NCBI RefSeq assembly: GCF_900128945.1
Contig: NZ_FQUD01000001.1
Span: forward strand, 1,353,450-1,417,449
Direction: 5' to 3'
Length of the DNA stretch: 64,000 nt
From: Chryseobacterium sp. OV279
GTDB lineage: Bacteria; Bacteroidota; Bacteroidia; Flavobacteriales; Weeksellaceae
Made by a program: the position numbers and the translations under genes
The notes under the pieces: model-generated
Database searches by the model: none
Told to the model about the DNA's origin: nothing
What the model saw: the letters and a program-made list of their open reading frames with translations, nothing else
Shown here: one piece after another, positions 42,273-53,127 of the stretch
Layout: each line of letters opens with the position of its first letter
How positions within the stretch are numbered: the stretch's first letter is position 1

Positions 42273-44399
42273 ATGAAACTTTGTATTGCCGAAAAGCCCA
42301 GTGTTGCCAGAGATATCGCCAAAGTATTAGGTGCTACCACGCCTAAACAGGGCTATATGGAGGGCAACGGATACTGTGTGACATGGACGTTCGGACACCT
42401 TTGTACCTTAAAAGAACCTCATGATTATGGTCCTCAGTACAAATCTTGGAATTTGTTTTTACTGCCGATCATTCCAGCCAGTTTTGGGATCAAATTAATT
42501 CCAAATAAAGGCGTTGAAAATCAGTTTAAAGTGATTGAAAGATTGGTGGAGGAATGTGATGAGGTCATTAACTGTGGTGATGCCGGGCAGGAGGGAGAGC
42601 TGATTCAGCGATGGGTTTTACAGAAAGCAAAATGCAACAAACCTGTTCAGCGTTTATGGATCTCGTCCCTTACCGAAGAAGCGATTAAAGAAGGTTTTGA
42701 GAATCTGAAACCGGCTGAAGATTACAAAAATTTGTATCTGGCTGGCAATGCAAGAGCAATCGGTGATTGGTTGTTGGGAATCAATGCGACAAGATTATTC
42801 ACCAAAAAATTTGGAGGAAACAAAGCGGTTCTTTCCATCGGAAGAGTACAGACGCCTACTTTGGCCATGCTGGTTCAGCGGCAGAAAGAAATCGATGCCT
42901 TTAATACCGAAGAATATTGGGAACTTAAAACCAAATACCGTGACGTTATTTTCAATGCTGCGATTGACCGTTTAAAAACTCTAGACCGCGCTGAAAAGGG
43001 ACTTGAATATCTTAAGCTCAACCCTTTTGAAATTGTTTCTTTTGAGATTAAAGAAGGAAAAGAAAAAAACCTCAGACTTTTCGATTTGACAGGACTTCAG
43101 GTGGAAGCCAACAAAAAATATGGTTATTCCGCAGAAAATACCTTACATTATATCCAGAGTCTGTACGAAAAAAAGCATGTGACTTATCCGCGTGTAGATA
43201 CCACTTATCTATCCGAAAGTCTGTATCCTAAAATTGACGGTATTCTCCGGAAAATGCATTTTTATAAGGATCTGGTTGCTCCATTACTGGAAGCGCCTAT
43301 TCCTAAATCAAAAGCTGTTTTCGATGATGCGAAAGTGACTGATCACCACGCGATTATCCCTACAGAAGTTCCACCTTCTCAGAATCTGAGCAGGGAAGAG
43401 AAACTGATTTATGATCTGGTGGCAAAACGTTTTATTTCTGCTTTTTATCCAGAATGTAAAATTTCAAATACATTAGTGGAAGGAAAAGTAGGAACGATTC
43501 CTTTTAAAACAAGCGGAAGACAGGTTCTGGAACCGGGATGGAGAGCTGTGTATGCAAAAGAACCGAAAGAAGAATCTACTGATAAAGAAAAAGAAAAGGA
43601 GGAAGAACAGACCATTCCTGAATTTACCGTGGGAGAAAGCGGACCGCACGATCCAATGATTCACCAGGGGAAAACGACTCCACCAAAGCCTTATACGGAA
43701 GCGACGCTGCTGAGAGCCATGGAAACTGCCGGAAAACAGGTAGAAGATGATGAGCTTCGCGAACTGCTTAAAAATAACGGGATCGGAAGACCTTCCACCC
43801 GCGCGAATATCATCGAGACCCTTTTCAAAAGGAAGTATATCGAGAAGAAAAGAAAAAATCTTATCGCTACTCAAACCGGAATTCAGCTAATTGATACCAT
43901 TGAAGACGAACTTCTGAAAAGTCCCGAACTGACCGGAGAATGGGAACAGAAACTGCGTAAAATTGAAAAAGGCGAATATGAAGCCAATCAGTTTAAAGAA
44001 GAACTGATCCAGATGGTTTCCGAGCTTACCCGAAAAGTGGTGGACGGAAAAGGAAAGGTGATCATGCTGCAGGAAGAAGAAAAAGAAGAGGTCAAAGAAA
44101 AGAAAAAGCGTGAACCTGCTGTAAAAAAAGAACTTCAATCGTGGGAAGAAACAAAATGTCCGAAATGTAAAGAACACAATCTGATCAAAGGGAAAACCGC
44201 GGTGGGTTGTTCTGATTTCAAGAATTGCGGTTTTAAAATTACGTTCGATATTTTCGGTAAGAAGCTTTCAGATAAACAGCTTTTAGATTTGGTTTTAAAA
44301 GGGAAAACTTCAAAACTGAAAGGATTCACGACTCACTCAGAAGCTTTGACGGAAGGAGTTCTGACACTTGAAGAAGGTTTTCAGGTACAGCTTAGTTAA
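42273..44399 (+). CDS. topB: DNA topoisomerase III (type IA)
   Basis: 708 residues. TOPRIM domain (about 1-135): opening MKLCIAEKPSVARDIAKVLG and NCGDAGQEGELIQRW with the metal acidic residues. Central gate (about 150-590) with catalytic Tyr in YEKKHVTYPRVDTTYLS (about 305, Y-P-R-T-D type, here Y-P-R-V-D). GIGRPSTRANIIETLFKR is the conserved hinge block. A Lys/Glu-rich linker follows (about 598-620), then a C-terminal zinc-finger-like domain with CPKCKEHNLI and GCSDFKNCGF (four Cys). It decatenates DNA. Monocistronic. Confidence 0.94.
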   Translation: MKLCIAEKPSVARDIAKVLGATTPKQGYMEGNGYCVTWTFGHLCTLKEPHDYGPQYKSWNLFLLPIIPASFGIKLIPNKGVENQFKVIERLVEECDEVINCGDAGQEGELIQRWVLQKAKCNKPVQRLWISSLTEEAIKEGFENLKPAEDYKNLYLAGNARAIGDWLLGINATRLFTKKFGGNKAVLSIGRVQTPTLAMLVQRQKEIDAFNTEEYWELKTKYRDVIFNAAIDRLKTLDRAEKGLEYLKLNPFEIVSFEIKEGKEKNLRLFDLTGLQVEANKKYGYSAENTLHYIQSLYEKKHVTYPRVDTTYLSESLYPKIDGILRKMHFYKDLVAPLLEAPIPKSKAVFDDAKVTDHHAIIPTEVPPSQNLSREEKLIYDLVAKRFISAFYPECKISNTLVEGKVGTIPFKTSGRQVLEPGWRAVYAKEPKEESTDKEKEKEEEQTIPEFTVGESGPHDPMIHQGKTTPPKPYTEATLLRAMETAGKQVEDDELRELLKNNGIGRPSTRANIIETLFKRKYIEKKRKNLIATQTGIQLIDTIEDELLKSPELTGEWEQKLRKIEKGEYEANQFKEELIQMVSELTRKVVDGKGKVIMLQEEEKEEVKEKKKREPAVKKELQSWEETKCPKCKEHNLIKGKTAVGCSDFKNCGFKITFDIFGKKLSDKQLLDLVLKGKTSKLKGFTTHSEALTEGVLTLEEGFQVQLS

Positions 44400-44524
44400 T
44401 CAATTCAATCATATATGTTTAGTTTTGTTATGGATCTCCGTAACAGTTAATTTGTTTTTTTAAATTAAATCTCTATTTGGAGAATATTTTTTATATTTAG
44501 AGCTTAACAAATTAAAATTTAAGC

Positions 44525-44683
44525 ATGAAAAATTTCAAAAAAATTTCCAGAGAGGGTTTAAAATCAATTAAAGGCGGAATCACTTTTTGCAAGCCGAGAT
44601 ATATGTTGGTTTGTGAAGACATGAGCATATGTGATCCCAATATAGGTGAGCCTTGCATGTGTACATGTATTCCAATAGTATAA
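44525..44683 (+). CDS. Six-cysteine GG-leader peptide
   Basis: 52 residues. Leader MKNFKKISREGLKSIKGG, with a double-glycine end (residues 17-18), is the cleavage type used by C39-peptidase ABC transporters. Core residues 19-52 hold six Cys (22, 30, 36, 44, 46, 48), spaced differently from the peptides at 27247 and 58677. A TATATTTA box-like sequence lies about 30 bases upstream and a terminator follows directly. No transporter, maturase or immunity gene is adjacent. Function (bacteriocin, signal or surface peptide) unknown. Confidence 0.8.
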   Translation: MKNFKKISREGLKSIKGGITFCKPRYMLVCEDMSICDPNIGEPCMCTCIPIV

Positions 44684-44693
44684 GATAAAATAT

Positions 44694-44720
44694 AAATCCC
44701 TCGTGCAGAGGGATTTTTTT
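44694..44720 (+). terminator. Terminator of the GG-leader peptide gene
   Basis: AAATCCCTC, loop GTGCA, GAGGGATTT, then T's; 10 bases after the stop. Confidence 0.85.
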
Positions 44721-44790
44721 GTTTTATATACCTTTAGTGATAACACAGAAGTTCATACAAATCAGAATTTCTAGATATCTTCATTACATT

Positions 44791-45213
44791 TTAGCGGAAT
44801 AATTTATCATACCATCCACTGAGATCTTTCTTAATGCTATCGTGGTTTTTGCATAAGATCTGGGCCAGCTGCAGTTGTGATCTTTCAGATTTGTAAGGAT
44901 TTAAAGTCAGGTAACCGAAAAAATTACCGTCCTGATCCAGAATTACGGGAGGATAGGAAGCATAATCGCTCCACGGCGAATAGGTACTGTACGAACTTCC
45001 ATAGTTTCCGGAACCATTCCAGATAGATTTTGAACTGAGCAGATTTCCATAATCACCGTAAGGATTCCAGATCGAGTTTTTATCAAAAGTATCACAGTTG
45101 ATGCAGCCCAAGTATTGGTCCTCATTGGAACCGCCGTACAGATGTAGCGTCTGCGCCTGAAACATACAGTACAGAAGCAGGCTTAGGAATGTGAAAATCT
45201 TTTTCAAGGGCAT
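44791..45213 (-). CDS. Small exported protein with SIWN repeats
   Basis: 140 residues from ATG 45213 (MPLKKIFTFLSLLLYCMFQAQ, signal peptide). Then LHLYGGSNEDQYLGCINC and two short repeats KNSIWNPYGDYGN and KSIWNGSGNYGS, a third diverged copy (STYSPWSDYAS), and a helical C-terminus. I recall this type as a small conserved exported protein found across many bacteria, without known function. The two Cys in the LGCINC segment may form a disulfide or bind a metal. Confidence 0.75.
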   Translation of the reverse strand: MPLKKIFTFLSLLLYCMFQAQTLHLYGGSNEDQYLGCINCDTFDKNSIWNPYGDYGNLLSSKSIWNGSGNYGSSYSTYSPWSDYASYPPVILDQDGNFFGYLTLNPYKSERSQLQLAQILCKNHDSIKKDLSGWYDKLFR

Positions 45214-45261
45214 ATGGATGGTTGTTTCCTGCAAAGCTAGTATTTTTTATCATGGCTAATA

Positions 45262-45364
45262 AAAATCTATGATTTTTTCAAGACCTAAGTGTACTTTTTG
45301 GCAGTATGAATTTAAACTTCAAATAAACTTAAGTGTTCAAAAGCTTTTGTATCTTTTGTGGTTG
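45262..45364. repeat. About 100-base intergenic repeat, copy 1
   Basis: Matches the reverse complement of 57202-57308, including GCAGTATGAATTTAAACTTC, AAATAAA and ATCTTTTGTGGTTG. Lies just upstream of the thioesterase gene. Confidence 0.75.
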
Positions 45365-45484
45365 AAAGACTAACCATATTATTTAAAATTTCAGCATCAG
45401 TAAGTAAACTTGTTCCCAATTTTCTGGTATTTCTGAAAAACATTGATGTACTTTGTATTTACATTCAGATTAAAATACATATTC

Positions 45485-45907
45485 ATGACTCCGGAAAAAA
45501 AGAAACTCATGACGGACAGCTTCGGCCGTTCAGAAACATTAAAATTTTACAACGCCGAACTGTTGGAAGTAGACACCGATTTCGTCTCCATTAAAATTCC
45601 TAAAATGGAAATGATGACCCGGAAAGCCGGCATGTTCAATGGGGCTATGATTGCTTCCCTGGTGGATGTTTCTTCAGGATATGCTTCGGTAAGTCATTAC
45701 AAAGACGATTGCTATGTAGTAACTGTTGAACTGAAGGTTAATTATCTTCGTCCTGCACTGGGAGATGCCCTGATATCGAGGTCTTACGTTATCAAAGGCG
45801 GTGCAAAAATCATTGTGGTAAGAACTGAAATCTATGTCATTGATGAAAGTACCGGTTCGGAAAGTCATGTAGCGACTTCACTGGTCACCATGATGAGGAT
45901 CAAATAA
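45485..45907 (+). CDS. PaaI-type hotdog-fold thioesterase
   Basis: 140 residues from ATG 45485; upstream in-frame ATG/start codons to 45443 fall in repeat-derived sequence. Hotdog domain: KAGMFNGAMIASLVDVSSGY (about 48-67), the helix with N-G-x-x-x-x-L-x-D that carries the catalytic Asn/Asp of PaaI-like enzymes, and VVTVELKVNYLRPALGDALI (about 79-98). Hydrolyses acyl-CoA, substrate unknown. The next gene starts about 110 bases on. Confidence 0.85.
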   Translation: MTPEKKKLMTDSFGRSETLKFYNAELLEVDTDFVSIKIPKMEMMTRKAGMFNGAMIASLVDVSSGYASVSHYKDDCYVVTVELKVNYLRPALGDALISRSYVIKGGAKIIVVRTEIYVIDESTGSESHVATSLVTMMRIK

Positions 45908-46019
45908 ATAGAACTCCATCAATCAAAATATTCGGTAAATAGAGCGATTACGGGTCTTTTTCCGGATGAAATGGAACAGGATTTGCAACGTAAACACCAT
46001 AACATTAAAAAATAATAAT

Positions 46020-46364
46020 ATGAACTTAATTATCAGGCTGTTCATTACAGCAATCGTTGCTTACCTTTTGACTAAGGTGCTTCCGGGTGTACATTTCGAA
46101 GGATTTTCTTCGGCTATTATTTTTGCCATCGTACTGGGGGTATTAAATATTTTTGTAAAACCTATTTTGGGACTTTTAGGGCTGCCGCTTACGATTATCA
46201 CATTGGGATTATTTGCCCTGGTGATCAATGCTGTGATTATTCTGATTGCAGATTATTTTATAGACAGTATGGTCGTAGATGGCTTCTGGTGGGCGCTGAT
46301 CTTTAGTGTGCTGCTGTCCTTTGTGACTTCACTGGCCAATTCCATGTTTTCAGATGGAGAATAA
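46020..46364 (+). CDS. Phage-holin-family (DUF type 4_2) membrane protein
   Basis: 114 residues from ATG 46020; the frame to 45966 adds 18 residues without support. Four membrane helices: LFITAIVAYLLTKVLPGV, IIFAIVLGVLNIFVKPIL, LTIITLGLFALVINAVIILI, FWWALIFSVLLSFVTSLAN. The text NIFVKPILGLLGLPLTIITLG is the family signature (Mycobacterium-to-Bacteroidota 'phage holin family', mostly not phage). Function unknown. Confidence 0.88.
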   Translation: MNLIIRLFITAIVAYLLTKVLPGVHFEGFSSAIIFAIVLGVLNIFVKPILGLLGLPLTIITLGLFALVINAVIILIADYFIDSMVVDGFWWALIFSVLLSFVTSLANSMFSDGE

Positions 46365-46392
46365 TAGATCAGGAATAAAACTTCATATAATG

Positions 46393-46422
46393 AGTCTGCT
46401 GTTTTTACGGCAGACTTTTTTT
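46393..46422 (+). terminator. Rho-independent terminator
   Basis: AGTCTGC (46393-46399) pairs with GCAGACT (46410-46416) followed by T's; 29 bases after the stop. Confidence 0.85.
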
Positions 46423-46620
46423 GTGGCATTGAAGGGTGTCTAAAAAAGACTGATTTATTTTGAAATCATTGTAAAGAATACGGGACAAACTGAAACTTTA
46501 ATGTTAATTCTTTCGTTCATTTTTATTTTAAGTACTAACTTTGGGGATCTTTGAATTAAATAAAAGGAATTAATGAAATCGGCGCGATTTCATATTTCCG
46601 TTAAAAATGAATATCAACAT

Positions 46621-48615
46621 ATGAAGCTTAAGTACAGTCTGCTGGCTCTGGCAGCTCCTCTCTTAATGAATGCACAACAGTTAATGACACCTGAAATCCT
46701 TTGGACTTTAAAAAAAGTGGGAGTACAGGCAGTTTCACCGGATCAGTCTTCACTTATCTATAAAGTGGGGCAGGTAGATCTAAAAACAGAAAAAACCAAA
46801 AGTGAGAACTACTTTCTCAATGTTCTTAATAACCAGTCTTCCAAAATAGATTTTGGTAAAAAAGCCCTTATTCAGTGGGATAAAAACGGAATTTATGCGC
46901 AGGAAGGAGATAAAATCTATCTTTCAAAAGACAGCGGAAAAACATGGTCTGAATTTTATACCATCGGGGAAGCTGACAATATCGTGATCTCTCCGGACGG
47001 TAAGAAGATCGCGTTCAGTAAGCAGGTTCTGGTAGAGAAATTAATGGGGAAAGACAAATACAGTGATACGCCTAAAACTACAGCTCAGGTGTATACTGAT
47101 CTGAACCACAGACACTGGGACTATTTCAATGAAGGAAAATACAACCACGTATTTGTTGTCAATACCACAGACAAAGCAGAGTCTGCAAAAGATTTATTGG
47201 AAGGTAAAACTTGGGATTCCCCTCAAAGACCTTTCGGTGGAGCAGAAGACTTCATCTGGAGCCCGGATTCTACTCAGCTTTTATACGTTACAAAACCTAA
47301 AAGCGGAAAAGAATATTCTACAAGCACCAACACAGACATTTTTGCCTACGATCTTGCTTCAGGAACAACAAAAAATTTAACAGAAGCCAATAAAGGATAC
47401 GATGTTAATCCAAAATTCAGTCCTGACGGAAAATCCCTGATCTGGCAGAGTATGGCCAGAGATGGTTATGAAGCGGATAAAAATGATGTAAAAATCATGG
47501 ATTGGAAGTCTGGTAAAACTACAAACCTTACGGCTGGCTGGGATGAAAGCGTTTCCGGAGATGTATTCTGGAGCGGAGATTCCAAAGCGATCTATTTTAC
47601 AGCAGCGTTCAGAGGCACGAAACAGCTTTTCTCTTTAGATCCTAAAGCGGCAAAAGTTCAGCAGATCACAAAAGGTGATTTTGATGTTAATGAAATCTTT
47701 ACTGACAATAAATCTTTACTTTTAGTAGGAAGAACAGATGTCAACCATGCAACGGAATTATTCTCTGTCAATGTGAAAAACGGAGAAATGAAGCAGGTAA
47801 CCGAAGCCAACAAAGATGCTTATGCAAAACTGGCACAAGGGAAATCTGAACTGAAGATGGTGAAAACAACAGACGGAAAAGAAATGGGCGTATGGTTCCA
47901 CTATCCACCGAACTTTGACCCGAATAAAAAATACCCTACACTGGTATATTGCCAGGGAGGTCCACAATCTGCATTAACTCAGTTTTTCAGTACAAGATGG
48001 AACTTCTCTCTGATGGCGGCTAACGGATATATCGTAGTGGCTCCAAACAGAAGAGGAATGCCGGGCTGGGGAACAAAATGGAACGAGGAAATTTCTAAAG
48101 ACTGGGGCGGACAGCCAATGAGAGATTATCTGGCTGCAACCGATTTCGCAAAAACATTACCATATGTAGATGGAGAAAGAGTAGCGGCAGTAGGAGCAAG
48201 CTACGGAGGATACAGTGTATTTATGTTAGCCGGAATCCACGAAAACAGATTCAAAACGTTCATTGCACACGATGGATTATTTGATATGAAATCATGGTAT
48301 CTTACCACGGAAGAACTGTGGTTTGCCAACTGGGATCTGGGTTCTCCATGGGAAAAGCCACTTCCAAAAGCATACACAGAATTCAACCCAAGCAATTTTG
48401 TTGAAAAATGGAACAAGCCGATCATGATTTTCCAGGGAGGAATCGATTTCCGAGTGCCTTACGAGCAGGGTCAGGAAGCTTTCCAGGCAGCTAAATTAAG
48501 AGGACTGAAATCTAAATTAGTCTATTTCCCGAACGAAAACCACTGGGTACTTCATCCTCAAAACGGATTGGTATGGCAGAGAGAATTCTTCGACTGGTTG
48601 AAAGAAACTTTGTAA
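46621..48615 (+). CDS. S9 family prolyl-oligopeptidase-type peptidase, exported
   Basis: 664 residues from ATG 46621, giving signal peptide MKLKYSLLALAAPLLMNAQQ; the upstream start 46573 would precede it by 16 residues. N-terminal WD40/Tol-like beta propeller (about 30-390, SPDGKKIAFSKQ, FSPDGKSLIWQSM, SGDSKAIYFTAAF). C-terminal alpha/beta hydrolase (about 420-664) with nucleophile GASYGGYSVF (about 528), Asp in GGIDFRVPYEQG (about 614) and His in NENHWVLHP (about 646). Acts in the periplasm on oligopeptides. Confidence 0.93.
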   Translation: MKLKYSLLALAAPLLMNAQQLMTPEILWTLKKVGVQAVSPDQSSLIYKVGQVDLKTEKTKSENYFLNVLNNQSSKIDFGKKALIQWDKNGIYAQEGDKIYLSKDSGKTWSEFYTIGEADNIVISPDGKKIAFSKQVLVEKLMGKDKYSDTPKTTAQVYTDLNHRHWDYFNEGKYNHVFVVNTTDKAESAKDLLEGKTWDSPQRPFGGAEDFIWSPDSTQLLYVTKPKSGKEYSTSTNTDIFAYDLASGTTKNLTEANKGYDVNPKFSPDGKSLIWQSMARDGYEADKNDVKIMDWKSGKTTNLTAGWDESVSGDVFWSGDSKAIYFTAAFRGTKQLFSLDPKAAKVQQITKGDFDVNEIFTDNKSLLLVGRTDVNHATELFSVNVKNGEMKQVTEANKDAYAKLAQGKSELKMVKTTDGKEMGVWFHYPPNFDPNKKYPTLVYCQGGPQSALTQFFSTRWNFSLMAANGYIVVAPNRRGMPGWGTKWNEEISKDWGGQPMRDYLAATDFAKTLPYVDGERVAAVGASYGGYSVFMLAGIHENRFKTFIAHDGLFDMKSWYLTTEELWFANWDLGSPWEKPLPKAYTEFNPSNFVEKWNKPIMIFQGGIDFRVPYEQGQEAFQAAKLRGLKSKLVYFPNENHWVLHPQNGLVWQREFFDWLKETL

Positions 48616-48683
48616 TGTAAACTAAGAATGAATGATTAAAATGAATTGAATTTCTTTTAATGATTCCTGAAAATATCAATAGG

Positions 48684-48707
48684 AACGGGCTTTAGCCCGT
48701 TTTTTTA
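48684..48707 (+). terminator. Terminator derived from the palindromic repeat (copy 2)
   Basis: AACGGGC, loop TTTA, GCCCGTT, then T's. The preceding ATCAATAGG is shared with the copy at 36069. Confidence 0.75.
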
Positions 48708-48847
48708 TGCAGTCATCCAAAGTCTTTAGCCAAATTATAAATTTTCTGACATTTCTCAATCTCAGTCTTGACCTTAAAGTCTCCTGTCTCGTGTCTGAAA
48801 TCTGAAATCTAGAATCTAAAACCTTTCCCGTTTGACCTCAATTTTTA

Positions 48848-48855
48848 TATATTTG
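48848..48855 (+). promoter_or_regulatory. -7 box directly before the glycosylase ATG
   Basis: TATATTTG, a perfect consensus match, ends 3 bases before the ATG at 48859. Confidence 0.5.
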
Positions 48856-48858
48856 AGT

Positions 48859-49350
48859 ATGCAAAACAGAATTTCCTCGTTTCCACCCTTAATTGATGCT
48901 CAGTCTGAAATTTTAATTTTAGGTTCAATTCCCGGTGTCAAATCTTTGGAGAAACAGCAGTATTATGCTCATCCGCAAAATAAATTCTGGACGATTATTT
49001 TCCATCTGTTCAATGAAGAATTTACAGATGATTATACTGAGCGTTTAGATATTTTAAAGAAACATCATATAGCAGTCTGGGACGTCATCGATTCCTGTGA
49101 AAGAAAAGGAAGTCTGGATTCTGAAATCAAAAATGAAGAAGCCAACCAAATTGCCGAACTTCTGGAGGAACATCCCAATATCAAAGCGGTTTTCTGTAAT
49201 GGAGGAAAATCGTACAAAAATCTGCAAAAGCTTTTAGGAAAAAATTACAGGTTACCGATCATTCAGATTCCTTCTACCAGTCCTCTACATACGGTATCTT
49301 TTGATGTTAAACTGGAAGAATGGAAGAAGATTCTGGAATTCCTGGTGTAG
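48859..49350 (+). CDS. Hypoxanthine (deoxyinosine) DNA glycosylase, UDG superfamily family 6
   Basis: 163 residues from ATG 48859 (MQNRISSFPPLIDAQSEILI). Family features: ILGSIPGVKSLEKQQYYAHP (about 19-38, the G-S-x-P-G active-site loop), NKFWTIIF, and the C-terminal PSTSPLHT (about 139-146, the S-T-S-P-x-H leucine-loop region). It excises hypoxanthine from deaminated DNA. No operon partner. The proximity of a perfect -7 box to the ATG suggests a leaderless message. Confidence 0.88.
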   Translation: MQNRISSFPPLIDAQSEILILGSIPGVKSLEKQQYYAHPQNKFWTIIFHLFNEEFTDDYTERLDILKKHHIAVWDVIDSCERKGSLDSEIKNEEANQIAELLEEHPNIKAVFCNGGKSYKNLQKLLGKNYRLPIIQIPSTSPLHTVSFDVKLEEWKKILEFLV

Positions 49351-49371
49351 GGAATAAAAACTTAATTGTGG

Positions 49372-49407
49372 GTTTCGGGGCGGGAGCTTCGCTCCCCGCC
49401 CCGAAAC
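49372..49407. repeat. GC-rich hairpin
   Basis: GTTTCGGGGCGGGAGC and GCTCCCCGCCCCGAAAC, one bulged base, loop TTC. Unusually G+C-rich for this genome. Possibly a terminator without T run, or a repeat unit. Confidence 0.65.
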
Positions 49408-49415
49408 TACCCCCA

Positions 49416-49523
49416 GTCATTGCGAGCGTAGCGAAGCAATCTCCCGAAAGAGTTGCATTGCGTCTCTGCCATTAAAACTTGTGTCAATTGAGATTGCTTC
49501 GTCGTTACTCTCCTCGCAATGAC
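49416..49523. repeat. MITE/REP-like element with GTCATTGCGAG ends
   Basis: Begins GTCATTGCGAG(C)G and ends CTCGCAATGAC; inside, GCGAAGCAATCTC and GAGATTGCTTCG are further inverted arms. The type is widely dispersed in bacterial genomes. The remainder to 49632 is 'tgtgaaaaaattcgtg...' repeat text. Confidence 0.8.
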
Positions 49524-49632
49524 AGTATTGTGTTAATTTGTGAAAAAATTCGTGTCATTTGTGTTTAAAAAAATCAAAAAATCTCACGCAGATGGAACAG
49601 ATCAGGCAGATTTTAAATCCGTAGGTCGAAAC

Positions 49633-50657
49633 CTAATCCACACGCAAATAGTCTCTCAAACCTTTCAGCAGCTCCAACTGATTCCTGGTTCTATCCAGAT
49701 TATGTTCAGCATATTTCGTCGAATAGTAAGTATTTCCATTCAGATAATCAGTCAGGAAACGAACTGCCTGAATGTAAATCACTGTCTGTGCCGCGTAATC
49801 AAGGTTTTCCAGTTCTTCAAAAGTCAGTTTTTTCTTTAAAGAGAGCAGAAATCCGTCTTTCACAGTTCTGTAAATCTGGGGGTTGAAATTATGGTCAGCA
49901 TTTCCATTGTCCTCATCCAAAGTATTGGTGTAGGACCTTGCCATATCACCGAAGTCATAGAGGATGGTAGAAATGGTTACAGTATCAAGATCGATAACGG
50001 CAAGAGGTCGTGAAGTTTGGTCAAAAAGAATATTTCTGACATTGGGATCTCCATGGATGATTCTTTTAGGCAGAAGACCTTCCTTTTCCATCTCAATCCA
50101 TTTTTGGGGAAGGAAGAGAAGTTCGTTCATTGCTTCGATTTCCGGCTCAGCATTGTCCAGCAGATCCGGACTTGCAGATTGTAAAGAAATCTGATAATCT
50201 GTAATTCTTTTTTCAAAATTAATAAAATCAGGAATCGGGGCCTGAATGTAGGGGAGATATTCCGGATTGACTGTATTCAAAAAAGATCCGACAGCTTTTG
50301 CTGATTCATAGGCAGTTTTTATGTCAGGGATTTTAAAGAAGGTTTTTGTGTCCTCAATAAAGCTGAGCATTCTCCAGGATGCTCCATGTTCATCTTTAAT
50401 AATGAAATTCCCGGATAAGTTTTCCTTAGGTTTTACCAGTTCGAGCGGATAATTCCCGTCTTCCAGTAACCTGTTGATCAGAATGTGATTATTGGTAATA
50501 ATCTCCGGAAACGGAAAAACCTGAGTATTGATCTTCTGAAGAATAAATTTTTCATCAGCATTATAGTCCTCCACCAGATAGGTTGTATTGATCAGCCCGT
50601 TGGTAATAGGAGTGATCGTGCAATTTTCAGTTCCGGTAAATCCGGTAACGATTGTTT

Positions 50658-50667
<10 letters not shown>
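49633..50667 (-). CDS. Aminoglycoside-phosphotransferase-fold sugar kinase (NahK-like)
   Basis: 344 residues. APH fold: nucleotide lobe (about 1-110, PITNGLINTTYLVED, FILQKIN with the ATP-site Lys), catalytic loop RIIHGDPNVRNILFD (about 202-216, H-G-D-x-x-x-x-N) and metal motif VIDLDTVTISTILYDFGDM (about 224-242). This resembles N-acetylhexosamine 1-kinase (NahK), whose loop reads V-I-D-L-D-T-V. It would phosphorylate a hexosamine at C1. Its start overlaps the nucleotidyltransferase gene by 10 bases, so the two proteins are made together. Confidence 0.8.
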
Positions 50668-52962
<2,295 letters not shown>

Positions 52963-53065
52963 TTAAATATATTAAAAAGTTGCGAGATGCAGGGGATGAG
53001 TGCGGGTTTCGGAGCTTGGTAGTAGTAGAGTTTTGAGGTACGGAATATGGGGTACTGAGGGAAAT

Positions 53066-53106
53066 AAAAAAAAACGGCAGCCCCTGATAGGAAGAGCAGC
53101 CGTTTT
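53066..53106 (-). terminator. Terminator of the AIM24 gene
   Basis: On the minus strand AAAACGGC pairs with GCCGTTTT across an about 20-base loop and runs into T's; 22 bases after the stop. Confidence 0.7.
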
Positions 53107-53127
53107 ACAATCATCTGTTTCTATATA

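Noticed and set aside
49372..49523. CRISPR-like array
   Set aside because: The repeats are inverted hairpin arms, not regularly spaced direct repeats, and no cas gene is near.
49540..49839. 99-codon plus-strand frame after the glycosylase
   Set aside because: Begins in repeat text and runs antisense into the kinase gene.
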